Below are positions 10,410-20,470 of a DNA stretch of 64,000 bases, piece after piece; the first letter of the stretch is position 1; each line of letters begins with the position of its first letter. The DNA is from Cronobacter dublinensis subsp. dublinensis LMG 23823 (GTDB lineage Bacteria > Pseudomonadota > Gammaproteobacteria > Enterobacterales > Enterobacteriaceae): positions 3,596,001 through 3,660,000 of the forward strand of contig NZ_CP012266.1 of NCBI RefSeq assembly GCF_001277235.1. The letters are read 5' to 3'. Below the pieces are notes generated by a model. It was given only the letters and a program-made list of their open reading frames with translations. It was not told where the DNA came from and did not search any database. The position numbers and the translations under genes were made by a program.

Positions 10410-10510
10410 CTATAAACCTCTCATTTACTACTTATGCTATTCATCATTAACAAGGCAGCGTGCGGCTACAACCCTTCTGTGGGGTAGTGCGCTGGTAGCC
10501 TGAGCCAGGT

Positions 10511-13500
10511 TTAACCGGGCTGGTGATGGCGAAACAGCGGCAACAGGTAACGCTGGGCTTCATGGATAATGGCCTCGTAATACTCAGGCTCAAGGTTGCG
10601 CCACAGACGCTGATACCAGATATCCGTGCCCTCACCTTCCACCATCTGGTTGCCCGTCCAGGCCTGAATCAGCTTATTGCGCGCCTTCTGCTGGGTTTCT
10701 TCATCCCACAAAATGGCGTCGTTTTTCACGTCGTAACAGGCTTTTAGCCACTCGCCTCCGCTCTGGGGCAAAAGAATCAGGGGCTCGCGCATCCCCTGCT
10801 GGAAGCCTGCGATGAGTTCGCACAGGTAATGTTCCGCCTGCTCGCGCGGCACCGGTGGAAAACGCCAGCAGCTGTCTTTTCGACCATAAAGCCGGCTGGT
10901 TCCTTCGCCTCCGCAGGCACAGTAGACCAGATGCTCAAGCCAAAGTTGCATTCCGTGTTCAACGCGCAGCAGAGAAGGACGCCAGCGCAACAGGCCATCC
11001 GGCTGCACATGTTGCAGCCAGCCGGTCATTTCTACGTTGCCAAGCTCAAGCGCTATCTCCCGGCTTTCACCGCTATGGCGCTCGGCAAGCACCCGATCCG
11101 CCAGTACCTGCATCTCCTGTAACTGGCTTTCCCAGAACAGTTCGCCGAAGGCGCCATAGGGGAGTTCTCCTGCCGCCCGGTAGCGCCGGTAGAGCGCTTC
11201 GGGGTCCTTCTGCTCCACCAGCGTGTTCAGCAGTTGCTGGTTCATGTGATAGCGTCCCAGACTATCAAGCGTAAAAGGCTCGGCATCCGGGAGTTCGCTT
11301 TCTTCCGTGCGGAAATTGACCTTCAGCCGTAGCTGGAAAAACGCCCGTACCGGGTGACGCCAGAAACGTTGAAACTGCTCAAACGGCAGCTCTTCCAGCG
11401 TAATTGGCTCCAGCGGTTTGATAAATTCCGGGTGCGCTTCGCCCTGCTCGCTGGCGGCAGGCAGCCACTCGCGTGCGTAACTCTGGATCTCTCTGGCAGG
11501 CTGAAAGTTTTCCGCATCGAAAGGCGTGCGGGGGTAGAGCCGCATCAGGTGGGCTTTCACCTTTTGCGCGCTGTCGTCGCAGTTAAGCGACTCGTCGCCT
11601 GGCAGATAATGGCTCTGGGCCAGGTAATCCACCAGCTCCTGCACCAGCACCGATGGGTACTTCTCGCTGTTATCCTGAATGGAGCGCCCAATGTAGCTGA
11701 TATAAAGCTGCTGCTGGGCGGAGATCAGCGCCTCAAGGAAGAGATAGCGGTCGTCGTCACGTCGGCTGCGATCCCCGCGCTGCGGCTTCTGGCTCATCAG
11801 ATCAAACCCTAACGGTGCGAGTGCCCGCGGATAAACGCCGTCGTTCATCCCGAGCAGGCACACCACTTTGAACGGAATAGACCGCATCGGCATCAGGGTG
11901 CAGAAGTTGACCGGCCCGGCGAGAAAACGCTGGCTGATGCGTTCCTGATCGAGCATTTTCGAAAGCTCGTCGCGCAGTAAATTAAGCGGCACCTCGTCTT
12001 CATAGTGCGCGCCAATGCCCTGTTCGATTATGGCCTGCCACTGCTGCTCAATAAGCGCCAGCGCGGCTTCGGTTTCGGCATCCGGCGCGAAAAAGCTGTC
12101 CAGCATCTCGCGGCAAACCGGCAGCCACTCGGCCAGCGGCCGCGCCTGCGAGAGCCCCTTGCGCCAGAGATTAAGCTGCATCAAAAGTTCGGCAAGGTGG
12201 CCGACCAGCTCGGCAATCAGCCCGCTGGATTCATCATAGGGCAGTACCGATTGCCATTCGCCAAGATGGCTTTCCATGGCATAGCCCAGCAGCATACGAG
12301 TAAGACCGAACTGCCAGGTGTGCTGGCCCGTCGCAGGCAGTTCCAGTTCACGCACGTTGTCGTCATCCATACCCCAACGCACCCCGGATTCATTGACCCA
12401 CTGGCGCAGGAAACGCAGCCCTTCTTCGCTGATATTAAAGCGGGCGGAGAGCGACGGCACTTCAAGCAATGCCAGTACGTCTTCCGATACAAAGCGGCTG
12501 TCAGGCAGTGAGAGCAGCGTAATAAACGCCTGCAGCGCCGGGTGCGCCTGGCGGGCGCGGCGATCTGAAATGGCGAATGGCAGATAGCGCTCCTGGCTTG
12601 CGCTGCCAAAGACGGCCTGGATAAAAGGGCTGTAGCTGTCGATATCCGCGACCATCACGATGATGTCGCGCGGCGTGAGCTGCGGATCCGCCTCCAGCAT
12701 TTGCAACAGCTGATCGTGCAGGATTTCGACTTCCCGCTGCGGGCTGTGGCAAACATGCACGGTAATGCTGCGATCTTCTGGATGGAGACAGCGTTTTGCG
12801 TCGCTGCGCTCAAACTCTTCGAGCGTCACGCCCGCCAGCGCCTGATTGCGCAGCTCCAGCAGATCAAATTGCAGGCTGTGCAGCAGATTGTCGGGTTCGA
12901 TATCAACAAACACATCCATCTCTTCGAACCGCTCAAGGCCGGAAAGCAGATAGGTATAATCGCGGCCCAGCTTGCCCCAGGAGGCTAACAGCGGGTTCCC
13001 TACCTCCTGTTCGCCTTCTTCATTAAACAAGGCGGGCGCCGCTTCGCTATTTTTGAAAAGCGGCGCGGTGCCTTCCCGCGCATGCAGCTTACGCTGGCGG
13101 CTTAACAGGCGCGCGAGGAAGGCGGGATCCTGAATGTCGCCCCAGTAATAACGGCACGGGTTTGTGAAGAGCAGGTGGACATCGATATGTTTGCCCAACG
13201 CCTGTAGCGCCTGTAAATAAACCGGCGGTAGCGCCGAAATGCCGCAGATGAACACGCGCGCGGGAAGCCCTTCCGGGCAGGATTGCGCGTTTTCAAGCGT
13301 ATTAATAAAACGCTGATACAGGTTGGCGCGATGCCACTGCGGCTGCCCCAACGCTGCGGTATGCTGCACCAATGCCTGCCAGAGCGGCGCCTGCCAGCGC
13401 TGCGGCTCGCCGAGACCATCGACCATATCACCCGCTTCCCACCGCGTCAGCCATTCCGGGCGATACACCAGATATTGATCGTAGAGATCGGCCACGCGTG

Positions 13501-13885
13501 AAGCGAGCTGGAAGAGCTTACGCTTGTCTTCGTCATCGTGAAGGTAGTGACGCAGCATGTCGAAATCTGGCGATGCGAGCATGCCCGGCAGCAGCTTCAT
13601 CAGCTTCCAGCTCATATTTTGCTTGGTAAAGGCGCTTTCCTGCGGAATATCACGCAATACGCGAACGAACATGTCCCAGATGAAACTTGCCGGAAGCGGA
13701 AACTCAATATTCGCGGCGATGCCGAATTTCTGTGCCAGGCTCATCTGCAACCACTGCGCCATGCCGGTGCTCTGCACCAGGACGATTTCGGGCTCGAAAG
13801 GATCGGGAAGCGGCTGTTGTTCAACAATGAACTCCATGATCGCCTCCAACACATCAAGCCGGTTGGAGTGATAAACCCGTAACAT
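10511..13885 (-). CDS. recC: Exodeoxyribonuclease V gamma chain RecC
   Basis: RecC is the third RecBCD subunit. It holds the complex together, splits the duplex and reads the Chi sequence through an inactive helicase-like domain. The 1124-residue protein aligns over its full length with E. coli RecC (1122), beginning MLRVYHSNRLDVLEAIMEFI. As expected for RecC, the helicase fold lacks a good Walker A motif. It lies 15 bp downstream of ppdC, so it is probably co-transcribed with the prepilin-like genes. Confidence 0.97.
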   Translation of the reverse strand: MLRVYHSNRLDVLEAIMEFIVEQQPLPDPFEPEIVLVQSTGMAQWLQMSLAQKFGIAANIEFPLPASFIWDMFVRVLRDIPQESAFTKQNMSWKLMKLLPGMLASPDFDMLRHYLHDDEDKRKLFQLASRVADLYDQYLVYRPEWLTRWEAGDMVDGLGEPQRWQAPLWQALVQHTAALGQPQWHRANLYQRFINTLENAQSCPEGLPARVFICGISALPPVYLQALQALGKHIDVHLLFTNPCRYYWGDIQDPAFLARLLSRQRKLHAREGTAPLFKNSEAAPALFNEEGEQEVGNPLLASWGKLGRDYTYLLSGLERFEEMDVFVDIEPDNLLHSLQFDLLELRNQALAGVTLEEFERSDAKRCLHPEDRSITVHVCHSPQREVEILHDQLLQMLEADPQLTPRDIIVMVADIDSYSPFIQAVFGSASQERYLPFAISDRRARQAHPALQAFITLLSLPDSRFVSEDVLALLEVPSLSARFNISEEGLRFLRQWVNESGVRWGMDDDNVRELELPATGQHTWQFGLTRMLLGYAMESHLGEWQSVLPYDESSGLIAELVGHLAELLMQLNLWRKGLSQARPLAEWLPVCREMLDSFFAPDAETEAALALIEQQWQAIIEQGIGAHYEDEVPLNLLRDELSKMLDQERISQRFLAGPVNFCTLMPMRSIPFKVVCLLGMNDGVYPRALAPLGFDLMSQKPQRGDRSRRDDDRYLFLEALISAQQQLYISYIGRSIQDNSEKYPSVLVQELVDYLAQSHYLPGDESLNCDDSAQKVKAHLMRLYPRTPFDAENFQPAREIQSYAREWLPAASEQGEAHPEFIKPLEPITLEELPFEQFQRFWRHPVRAFFQLRLKVNFRTEESELPDAEPFTLDSLGRYHMNQQLLNTLVEQKDPEALYRRYRAAGELPYGAFGELFWESQLQEMQVLADRVLAERHSGESREIALELGNVEMTGWLQHVQPDGLLRWRPSLLRVEHGMQLWLEHLVYCACGGEGTSRLYGRKDSCWRFPPVPREQAEHYLCELIAGFQQGMREPLILLPQSGGEWLKACYDVKNDAILWDEETQQKARNKLIQAWTGNQMVEGEGTDIWYQRLWRNLEPEYYEAIIHEAQRYLLPLFRHHQPG

Positions 13886-13900
13886 AGTGACTCCTGACTA

Positions 13901-14218
13901 CTACTTTTCAGTAGGGCAATGTAAACGCCTGAGCTGCCCTTGCCTGCCCCCAGGGCTCGACACAATAACCGAAATGCTGACACATCCCGCTACGGAAGTC
14001 TCCACCCGCGTCGCTTTCCAGCCCTCCGCCAGGGGCGGCGGGCTAATTTCTGCCTGCTGGCTCGCAAAACGCCAGAGCTGCCGATAGTGCCACTGGTAAA
14101 GGAACCCCTGCGCCAGCGTCTGGTAGTAACCGGTTAACGCGCCGATGACGATGATAAACAGAACCAGCGAAACCAGAACTTCCGGCAGGCTAAACCCGGC
14201 CTGGCGGGATGGCTTCAT
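13901..14218 (-). CDS. ppdC: Prepilin-like protein PpdC
   Basis: A type IV prepilin-like protein of unknown role, here 105 residues. It has the prepilin leader motif QAGFSLPEVLVSL near the N terminus (cleavage expected between G and F) followed by a hydrophobic helix. A CVSISV segment and the end RRLHCP match E. coli PpdC. I chose the ATG at 14218 because it overlaps the ygdB stop as ATGA, which indicates translational coupling; an ATG 12 bp upstream is possible. Confidence 0.88.
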   Translation of the reverse strand: MKPSRQAGFSLPEVLVSLVLFIIVIGALTGYYQTLAQGFLYQWHYRQLWRFASQQAEISPPPLAEGWKATRVETSVAGCVSISVIVSSPGGRQGQLRRLHCPTEK

Positions 14219-14616
14219 GGCAGCTGGCATTGTTTAATCTCTGCCAGCGGACAAAAATCGCTCCAGCCACGCGGTATAAAGCGCAGCGTCTCTCCGTCGG
14301 CCTGCGCCCAGCGCCAGAGCGTGATGGGTACAGCACTCTCCTGCGCCCCCTGTGACGCGACCAACACGTGCGTTTCTGTCTGCCTGACGCAGGCCCTGCC
14401 GCCCACTTCAGGCAACGGCTGACATTGCCACTGCGGCGTGAATTGCCAGCGCCGGTACTGCGACAGCGCCTGGGCCGAGAGCGAAGCATTGAACGCTTTG
14501 ATTGCTGCGCTTTCGTTTGCTGCCCGGCCAAAACGGCTATCGAGCTGCTGCTGCAATCCACCCAGCAGGAGGCTGCCCAACAGCAGAAAAGCCAGAACCA
14601 TAGAAATGGTGGACAT
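14215..14616 (-). CDS. ygdB: YgdB-type protein of the ppd cluster
   Basis: A small protein of unknown function, 133 residues, with one N-terminal hydrophobic segment (MVLAFLLLGSLLLGG). Its C-terminal region, with PRGWSDFCPL and a final CQLP, closely matches E. coli YgdB. It resembles a minor pseudopilin without a clear GFxxxE leader. The start at 14616 has GGGAG upstream. A longer reading from 14664 would overlap ppdB; in E. coli the start is a few codons upstream of this ATG, where this sequence has no in-frame ATG. Confidence 0.8.
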   Translation of the reverse strand: MSTISMVLAFLLLGSLLLGGLQQQLDSRFGRAANESAAIKAFNASLSAQALSQYRRWQFTPQWQCQPLPEVGGRACVRQTETHVLVASQGAQESAVPITLWRWAQADGETLRFIPRGWSDFCPLAEIKQCQLP

Positions 14617-14632
14617 CCTTGTCTCCCTGCAT

Positions 14633-15196
14633 TCAGAGGTTAAATCCGCTAACGCTATGCTCAACCAATACCGACTCGCCGTGATAGCGCAGCACCGTTG
14701 CCCTTAATTTCACTAAAAACAGCGGCGCGTAACCGGGCCGGCGTTTTTCCTGCACCTGAAACCTATCGATTCGCACCATGGCGGGATTAGTCATTTTCTC
14801 CCATCCTTTACCTTCGCAAGAGGCCGCGCCGCGCTGCGTTTCCAGACTGCCTTCACGCAGGCGGTATCCGGTCTGCTCTGCGTCAGTTGAAGGGGCACCT
14901 TCAAAACGGCCGTTACTGTTAGCATCCCACTGCACCAGTAAACAGGTGCCGTCGCTGTTAAGTTGCAGCGCATTGCCCTGGCAGGTGCCGTTACAATAAC
15001 CGGCCCGCTGTATCTGTTTACCCACCGTAAAAGCCAGCTGCCAGAGCTCTTCCTGCAAAAGCGTTTGCTGGGCCTGGCGCAATACGCCGAGCTGCAGCGC
15101 CGGTAACAGTCTGGCGGCGCCGGTTAGCAGCACGCTGCTGATCCCAAGAGCAATGAGCATCTCAAGCAGCGAAAACCCTTTCTCGTTCAGATGCAT
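14633..15196 (-). CDS. ppdB: Prepilin-like protein PpdB
   Basis: A 187-residue type IV prepilin-like protein. The N terminus MHLNEKGFSLLEMLIAL is a canonical prepilin peptidase site (cleavage after G7, with glutamate at mature position 5) followed by a hydrophobic helix. The rest is a pseudopilin head with paired cysteines (CNGTC). It overlaps the end of ppdA by 10 bp. In E. coli these genes are functional homologues of minor pilins, but their natural role is unknown. Confidence 0.9.
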   Translation of the reverse strand: MHLNEKGFSLLEMLIALGISSVLLTGAARLLPALQLGVLRQAQQTLLQEELWQLAFTVGKQIQRAGYCNGTCQGNALQLNSDGTCLLVQWDANSNGRFEGAPSTDAEQTGYRLREGSLETQRGAASCEGKGWEKMTNPAMVRIDRFQVQEKRRPGYAPLFLVKLRATVLRYHGESVLVEHSVSGFNL

Positions 15197-15660
15197 GACG
15201 TTCCCTCGCCCGGCTCACACAACCGGATACGTCCCCAGACAGAAATAATGATCCGCCATTCGCCCGCACCATTACGCAAAATGAGATGACCGGGCCAGGC
15301 CGTATTCCGTAAGCCAAAAAAAGCCAGCCCCGGCGTCATCTCGCTGATGTCCACCTCCGGCCAGGGAGGCGAGAACTGATTTTTTGTACCCTTGCGGCAC
15401 GTTTGCTCTCCACTTGCCTGCGTCCCGAGACACCAGCCCTGCGGCTCGCGCTGCAACCAGAGCTTGTAGTCTACGTTACGCCAGTTAGCATCCTCCCTGA
15501 GCTGTTCAAGGAAATCACGCGTTTGCTGTGCGGTCTGCCATAAGCGCTGCTGCTGTTGCCAGCGCTGCCAGCCGTAAACGCCCGCCGCGCTCATGCTGAT
15601 AACGATGACCAGCACCACCATGACTTCAATGAGGCTGTAGCCCTGCTGTTTTCTGTTCAT
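15187..15660 (-). CDS. ppdA: Prepilin-like protein PpdA
   Basis: The first gene of the ppdA-ppdB-ygdB-ppdC-recC run, encoding 157 residues. The leader MNRKQQGYSLIEVMVVLVI has the prepilin peptidase signature, with Tyr in place of Phe after the cleavage glycine. The head domain contains two cysteines near WCLGTQ and EQTC. It probably acts with PpdB and PpdC as minor pseudopilins. This is inferred from family resemblance only. Confidence 0.9.
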   Translation of the reverse strand: MNRKQQGYSLIEVMVVLVIVISMSAAGVYGWQRWQQQQRLWQTAQQTRDFLEQLREDANWRNVDYKLWLQREPQGWCLGTQASGEQTCRKGTKNQFSPPWPEVDISEMTPGLAFFGLRNTAWPGHLILRNGAGEWRIIISVWGRIRLCEPGEGTSCI

Positions 15661-15794
15661 GGCGCAAGTGTGCCACCACGGTTAATAGTGACCAGCATTG
15701 ATAAACAGAACCGGAAGACGTCTCGAAAGAAATTCGCCATATTGCACGGGGTTGCAAAAGCGGCGGAAGATGTGCCGAAAAATCGACAACAGGG

Positions 15795-15824
15795 ATAAAA
15801 AAACCGACGCGCGCTGGCGTCGGT
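15795..15824 (-). terminator. Terminator of thyA
   Basis: On the minus strand, ACCGACGC (15824-15817) pairs with GCGTCGGT (15810-15803), followed by a run of seven T residues. It lies 16 bp after the thyA stop and separates thyA from ppdA. Confidence 0.85.
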
Positions 15825-15839
15825 TATGGCAGGGTAGCG

Positions 15840-16634
15840 TTAGATCGCGACAGGCGCTTTGATAGCCGGATGAGGATCATAGCCTTCCAGTTCGAAATCC
15901 TCGAATCGGTAGTCAAAGAGCGATTCCGGTTTACGCTTGATAACCAGCTTCGGCAGCGGACGCGGCTCACGGGTAAGTTGCAGACGCGCCTGCTCCAGAT
16001 GGTTGCTGTAGAGGTGCGTATCCCCGCCCGTCCAGACGAAATCGCCGGGTTCAAGATCGCACTGCTGCGCCATCATGTGCACCAGAAGCGCATAGCTGGC
16101 GATGTTGAAAGGCAGGCCGAGGAAGACGTCGCAGGAGCGCTGATAAAGCTGGCAGGAGAGCTTGCCATTCGCCACGTAGAACTGGAAAAACGCGTGGCAA
16201 GGCGCCAGCGCCATTTTATCCAGTTCGCCCACGTTCCAGGCGGACACGATAATACGGCGCGAATCGGGATCGTTTTTCAGTTGATTCAGCACTGTCTCAA
16301 GCTGGTCGATATGGCGACCATCAGGCGCAGCCCATGAACGCCACTGTTTGCCGTAAACCGGGCCCAGATCGCCGTTTTCGTCTGCCCACTCGTCCCAGAT
16401 GGTAACATTGTTTTCATGTAGATAGGCGATGTTGGTATCGCCTTTCAGAAACCAGAGCAGCTCATGGATGATGGAGCGTAAATGACAACGTTTTGTGGTA
16501 ACCAGCGGGAAGCCTTCCTGCAAGTTAAAACGCATCTGGTGGCCGAAAATAGAGAGCGTACCGGTGCCGGTACGGTCATCTTTTTGTGCTCCCTCATGGA
16601 GCACTTTGTTCATCAGTTCAAGGTACTGTTTCAT
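15840..16634 (-). CDS. thyA: Thymidylate synthase ThyA
   Basis: Makes dTMP from dUMP using methylene-tetrahydrofolate as methyl donor and reductant. The 264-residue protein equals E. coli ThyA. The active-site cysteine is in LAPCHAFFQFYV (about residue 146). The dUMP-binding run QRSCDVFLGLPFNIASYALL and the C-terminal APVAI are intact. The start is 6 bp after the lgt stop, so lgt and thyA form an operon that ends at the terminator just downstream. Confidence 0.98.
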   Translation of the reverse strand: MKQYLELMNKVLHEGAQKDDRTGTGTLSIFGHQMRFNLQEGFPLVTTKRCHLRSIIHELLWFLKGDTNIAYLHENNVTIWDEWADENGDLGPVYGKQWRSWAAPDGRHIDQLETVLNQLKNDPDSRRIIVSAWNVGELDKMALAPCHAFFQFYVANGKLSCQLYQRSCDVFLGLPFNIASYALLVHMMAQQCDLEPGDFVWTGGDTHLYSNHLEQARLQLTREPRPLPKLVIKRKPESLFDYRFEDFELEGYDPHPAIKAPVAI

Positions 16635-16640
16635 GGCATC

Positions 16641-17516
16641 TCACGAAAGTTGCTGCTGTGGGCGGCGGCGATAAGCCCAGACCATCATGGCTGCGCCTGC
16701 GACAATCATCGGAATGGAGAGAATCTGCCCCATGCTGATGTACTGCACCCACTCGCCGGTAAACTGCGCGTCCGGCTGACGGAAAAATTCAACGATAATG
16801 CGGAAAGCGCCATAACCTATCAGGAACAGACCGGAAACAGCCCCCATCGGGCGCGGCTTGCGGATAAACAGGTTAAGGATGATGAAGAGCACGATGCCTT
16901 CCAGGAACAGCTCATAAAGCTGCGACGGGTGACGCGGCAGCACGCCGTAAGTATTAAACAGCGATTGCCATTCCGGATGTGTGGCCAGCAGGCTGATATC
17001 TTCGCTGCGCGAGCCAGGGAAAAGCATGGCGTAAGGGAAGCCGGGATCGACGCGGCCCCACAGTTCACCGTTGATAAAGTTGCCCAGGCGGCCCGCGCCA
17101 AGCCCAAACGGGATCAGCGGCGCGATAAAATCGGAAACCTGGAAGAAGTTACGTTTAGTACGCTTCGCAAACCAGATCATGACGCAGATAACGCCGATAA
17201 GCCCGCCGTGGAAGGACATCCCGCCATCCCAGACGCGGAACAGATAGAGCGGGTTTTCAAGGAACAGCGGCAGGTTATAAAACAGCACGTAACCGATACG
17301 GCCACCGAGGAAAACGCCGAGGAAGCCCGCGTACAGCAGGTTTTCAACTTCGTTTTTCGTCCAGCCGCTGCCGGGACGATTCGCGCGACGAACGGCGAGC
17401 CACATGGCGAAGACAAAGCCCACCAGATACATCAGTCCGTACCAGTGAAGCGAAACCGGCCCAAGCGAGAAAATTACCGGATCAAAATCGGGAAAATGCA
17501 GATAGCCACTATTCAT
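16641..17516 (-). CDS. lgt: Phosphatidylglycerol:prolipoprotein diacylglyceryl transferase Lgt
   Basis: An inner-membrane enzyme that attaches diacylglycerol to the lipobox cysteine of prolipoproteins, the first step of lipoprotein maturation. It has 291 residues, as in E. coli, and about seven membrane segments. The Lgt signature GRLGNFINGELWGR and the essential histidine segment SFHGGLIGV are present. Likely clients in this window include YgdR and ActS. It is co-transcribed with thyA. Confidence 0.97.
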   Translation of the reverse strand: MNSGYLHFPDFDPVIFSLGPVSLHWYGLMYLVGFVFAMWLAVRRANRPGSGWTKNEVENLLYAGFLGVFLGGRIGYVLFYNLPLFLENPLYLFRVWDGGMSFHGGLIGVICVMIWFAKRTKRNFFQVSDFIAPLIPFGLGAGRLGNFINGELWGRVDPGFPYAMLFPGSRSEDISLLATHPEWQSLFNTYGVLPRHPSQLYELFLEGIVLFIILNLFIRKPRPMGAVSGLFLIGYGAFRIIVEFFRQPDAQFTGEWVQYISMGQILSIPMIVAGAAMMVWAYRRRPQQQLS

Positions 17517-17677
17517 CTGTCACCAAAACCTGTTGTTATCCCGCTGAAAGTGGACAGCGGGTGAGATGCTGCGCCCTTTTCCGGACGCTCCTGAGGCAGC
17601 GAATCATAGCATAAAGCCCAGCGTGGGCGAGGTCAGGAAGTTGTAAAAGATGTGTAAGAGCATGCGCTGTCGCGGCG

Positions 17678-19924
17678 TTACAGACCGCCGCGGATCAAGC
17701 CGCCCATGCCGCGACGTTCCATAAACGCCGCCACCTGATGGCGCACTTCGGTAGCCGACTGGGATTCGAGGCTGCGACCGCTCAGCGTCTCGGCTTCTTC
17801 CAGGGTGATATGGCGTAGCAGGTACTTAACACGGGCGACCGAGCGGCCGTTCATGGAAAGATGGTGATAGCCCATGCCGACCAGCAGCGCGACGCACATC
17901 GGGTCGCCTGCCATTTCGCCGCACAGGCAGAGATCAATGCCGAGACGCTGCGCCTCAAGCGCAATCATCTTCAGCGCGCGCAGCATCGCCGGATGCAGGC
18001 TGTCATACAGGCTGGCGACACGCGTATTGTTGCGGTCTACCGCCAGCAGATACTGGGTTAGGTCATTGGTGCCGACGGAGATGAAGTCAATGCGGCGGGC
18101 CAGGTGAGGCAGCATAAAGAGCATCGACGGGACTTCCACCATCACGCCGAGCCGGGGTTTGGGGATCTCATAGCCGAGCATCTCTTCCATTTCGCGACCC
18201 GCGCGATCGATGAGCCGACGCGCTTCGTCCACTTCATCGATGCTGGTGATCATCGGCAGCAGAATACTGAGGTTACCCGTCGCCGCGTTAGCACGCAGCA
18301 TGGCGCGCACCTGGATCAAAAAGATCTCAGGCTGATCGAGCGTAATACGAATGCCGCGCCAGCCGAGACACGGGTTTTCTTCGCTTATAGGCATATAAGG
18401 CAGCTGTTTATCAGCGCCGACGTCCAGCGTGCGCAGCGTTACCGGCTTGTCGTTAAACATCTGCAACATGCCCTGATACTGCGCCACCTGCTCTTCTTCC
18501 GACGGAAAGCCGCTTTGCAACATGAAAGGGATTTCAGTGCGGTAGAGACCAATCCCGTCGATACGGCTGCCGAGCTTCTCTTCATGCTCCGGGCTCAGGC
18601 CCGCATTCAGCATGACCTGCACCCGCTCGCCGCTTTTAAGACAGGCAGGCTGGTCGACGTAGTCTTCCGCGAGGCGGCTAAGCTCGTTCTCTTCGCTGAT
18701 GAGCCGCTGATATTCATGTAACAATACCGGGCTCGGGTCGACCAGCAACTCGCCGCGGTAGCCATCCACCACCAGCATACGGTGATGCAGCACCGAAGGC
18801 TGGATATCCGCGCCCATGACGGTCGGGATGCCCATCGCGCGCACCATAATGGCGGCATGGGAGTTCGCCGCTCCGTCGCGTACCACGACGCCCATTAACC
18901 GGTCATGCGGCAGTTCGGCAAGCGTGGTCGCGGAAAGTTCGTCCGCCACCAGCACGAAGCGCTCAGGCCAGGTGTTGGGGCTCTGGATGTTATCGTCAAG
19001 GTGGAACAGCAGGCGCTGCCCGAGCGTGCGCAGATCGCCGGCGCGCTCTTTGAGATAACCATCATTGAGCGCGGCAAACTGCTCGGCGAATTTCTCAATG
19101 ACCTTTTTCACCGCCCACTCGGCGACCGAGCCTTTATCCACCTCGTCGTAGAGTTCACGACGCAGCCGCGCGTCCGATAACAGGTGCGAGTAGAGATCGA
19201 AAATCGCCGCTGTCTCTTTCTGTGCACCGGCGGCAAAGCGTTTACTGTAGCGACGAAATTCGCCTGCGGCCTCTTCCAGCGCGGTGGTGAGACGTTCACG
19301 CTCAAGCCCCGTGTCGAGCGTGGAGGCTTCGTACACTTGCTCCATGAGCGGCAACGTGGCGTCCATCCAGCCCTGGGCTATCGCCACTCCCGGCGAAGCC
19401 GGCAGCGCGCGAATACGGGTCTGGCGGTACTGACCAAACAGCGCGGTAAGCTGCGACTGCGACAGAATGGCCGCCATCTGGGTGGCGAGCGTTACCAGGA
19501 ATGACTCTTCGCTCTCGTCGTACTGACGCAGCTCGCGCTGCTGGACGACTAATACGCCAAGCAGCTGGCGGCGCTGAATAATCGGCACGCCGAGAAAGGC
19601 GCGAAAGCGTTCTTCGCGCACGGAAGGAATGTATTTAAAGCTGGGGTGTTTTTGCGCGTCCGCGAGGTTAATCGGCTCGGCGAGGCGACCGACCAGCCCG
19701 ACGATGCCCTCGTCGAAGGCAAGCGTGACGGTACGCCCGCGCGGTTTTTTAAGCCCCCGGGTCGCCATCAGGTAATAGCAACGCCGGTCGTGGTCGGCGA
19801 GATAAACCGAACAGACTTCGGTATCCATCGCAAGGCAAATATCCGTGACAAGAATATCCAGCGCCTCGTTGAGGCGCGGGGCGCTGGCAACTTTCTCGAC
19901 TATTTCTCGCAACCGGGTGAGCAT
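17678..19924 (-). CDS. ptsP: Phosphoenolpyruvate-protein phosphotransferase PtsP (EI-Ntr)
   Basis: The first enzyme of the nitrogen PTS; it passes phosphate from PEP to NPr and then to EIIA-Ntr, a regulatory relay. The 748-residue protein has an N-terminal GAF domain (about 1-165) that senses glutamine in E. coli. It is followed by the enzyme I module with the phosphohistidine motif DGAANSHAAIMVRA and the PEP-binding run GTNDLTQYLLAVDRN with a cysteine in LCLCGEMAGD. The start is 12 bp from the rppH stop, so the two are co-transcribed. Confidence 0.97.
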   Translation of the reverse strand: MLTRLREIVEKVASAPRLNEALDILVTDICLAMDTEVCSVYLADHDRRCYYLMATRGLKKPRGRTVTLAFDEGIVGLVGRLAEPINLADAQKHPSFKYIPSVREERFRAFLGVPIIQRRQLLGVLVVQQRELRQYDESEESFLVTLATQMAAILSQSQLTALFGQYRQTRIRALPASPGVAIAQGWMDATLPLMEQVYEASTLDTGLERERLTTALEEAAGEFRRYSKRFAAGAQKETAAIFDLYSHLLSDARLRRELYDEVDKGSVAEWAVKKVIEKFAEQFAALNDGYLKERAGDLRTLGQRLLFHLDDNIQSPNTWPERFVLVADELSATTLAELPHDRLMGVVVRDGAANSHAAIMVRAMGIPTVMGADIQPSVLHHRMLVVDGYRGELLVDPSPVLLHEYQRLISEENELSRLAEDYVDQPACLKSGERVQVMLNAGLSPEHEEKLGSRIDGIGLYRTEIPFMLQSGFPSEEEQVAQYQGMLQMFNDKPVTLRTLDVGADKQLPYMPISEENPCLGWRGIRITLDQPEIFLIQVRAMLRANAATGNLSILLPMITSIDEVDEARRLIDRAGREMEEMLGYEIPKPRLGVMVEVPSMLFMLPHLARRIDFISVGTNDLTQYLLAVDRNNTRVASLYDSLHPAMLRALKMIALEAQRLGIDLCLCGEMAGDPMCVALLVGMGYHHLSMNGRSVARVKYLLRHITLEEAETLSGRSLESQSATEVRHQVAAFMERRGMGGLIRGGL

Positions 19925-19936
19925 AATTTGCGTGGC

Positions 19937-20470
19937 TTAACCTCTTTTACGTCGCCAGGCAGGCGAAGGATTACGCTGCGGTGGCGCGCTCTCCTGCATC
20001 GGCATCACTACGCTTGCGAACTCCTTCATGACCCGACGATAAACATCGCGCTTAAAGGAGACGACCTGGCGCACCGGATACCAGAAGCTCACCCACCGCC
20101 AGCCGTCAAATTCTGGCGTACTGCTGGTTTGCATGTTGATATCGGCATCGTTGCTCATTAACTGCAGAAGAAACCACTTTTGTTTCTGGCCGATACATAC
20201 CGGCTTTGTGTCCCAACGCACCAAACGTTTTGGTAATTTGTAACGTAACCAGTTTCGGGTTGTGGCAAGGATACGCACATCTTTTCGCTGTAAGCCGACC
20301 TCTTCGAAAAGCTCGCGGTACATCGCCTGCTCCGCCGACTCGCCAGGATTAATGCCGCCTTGCGGAAATTGCCAGGAGTGCTGACCAAAACGTCTGGCCC
20401 ACATTACCTGCCCCTGACGATTACAGATCACGATACCAACATTCGGGCGGTAGCCATCATCATCGATCAC
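19937..20470 (-). CDS. rppH: RNA pyrophosphohydrolase RppH
   Basis: Removes pyrophosphate from the 5' end of mRNAs, which opens them to RNase E decay. It has 177 residues (E. coli 176). The Nudix box is complete: GGINPGESAEQAMYRELFEEVGL, with the REXXEE metal-binding core (this run spans about residues 37-59). The C terminus is basic (WRRKRG). It heads the rppH-ptsP unit and starts next to the long non-coding DARS2 region. Confidence 0.97.
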   Translation of the reverse strand: MIDDDGYRPNVGIVICNRQGQVMWARRFGQHSWQFPQGGINPGESAEQAMYRELFEEVGLQRKDVRILATTRNWLRYKLPKRLVRWDTKPVCIGQKQKWFLLQLMSNDADINMQTSSTPEFDGWRWVSFWYPVRQVVSFKRDVYRRVMKEFASVVMPMQESAPPQRNPSPAWRRKRG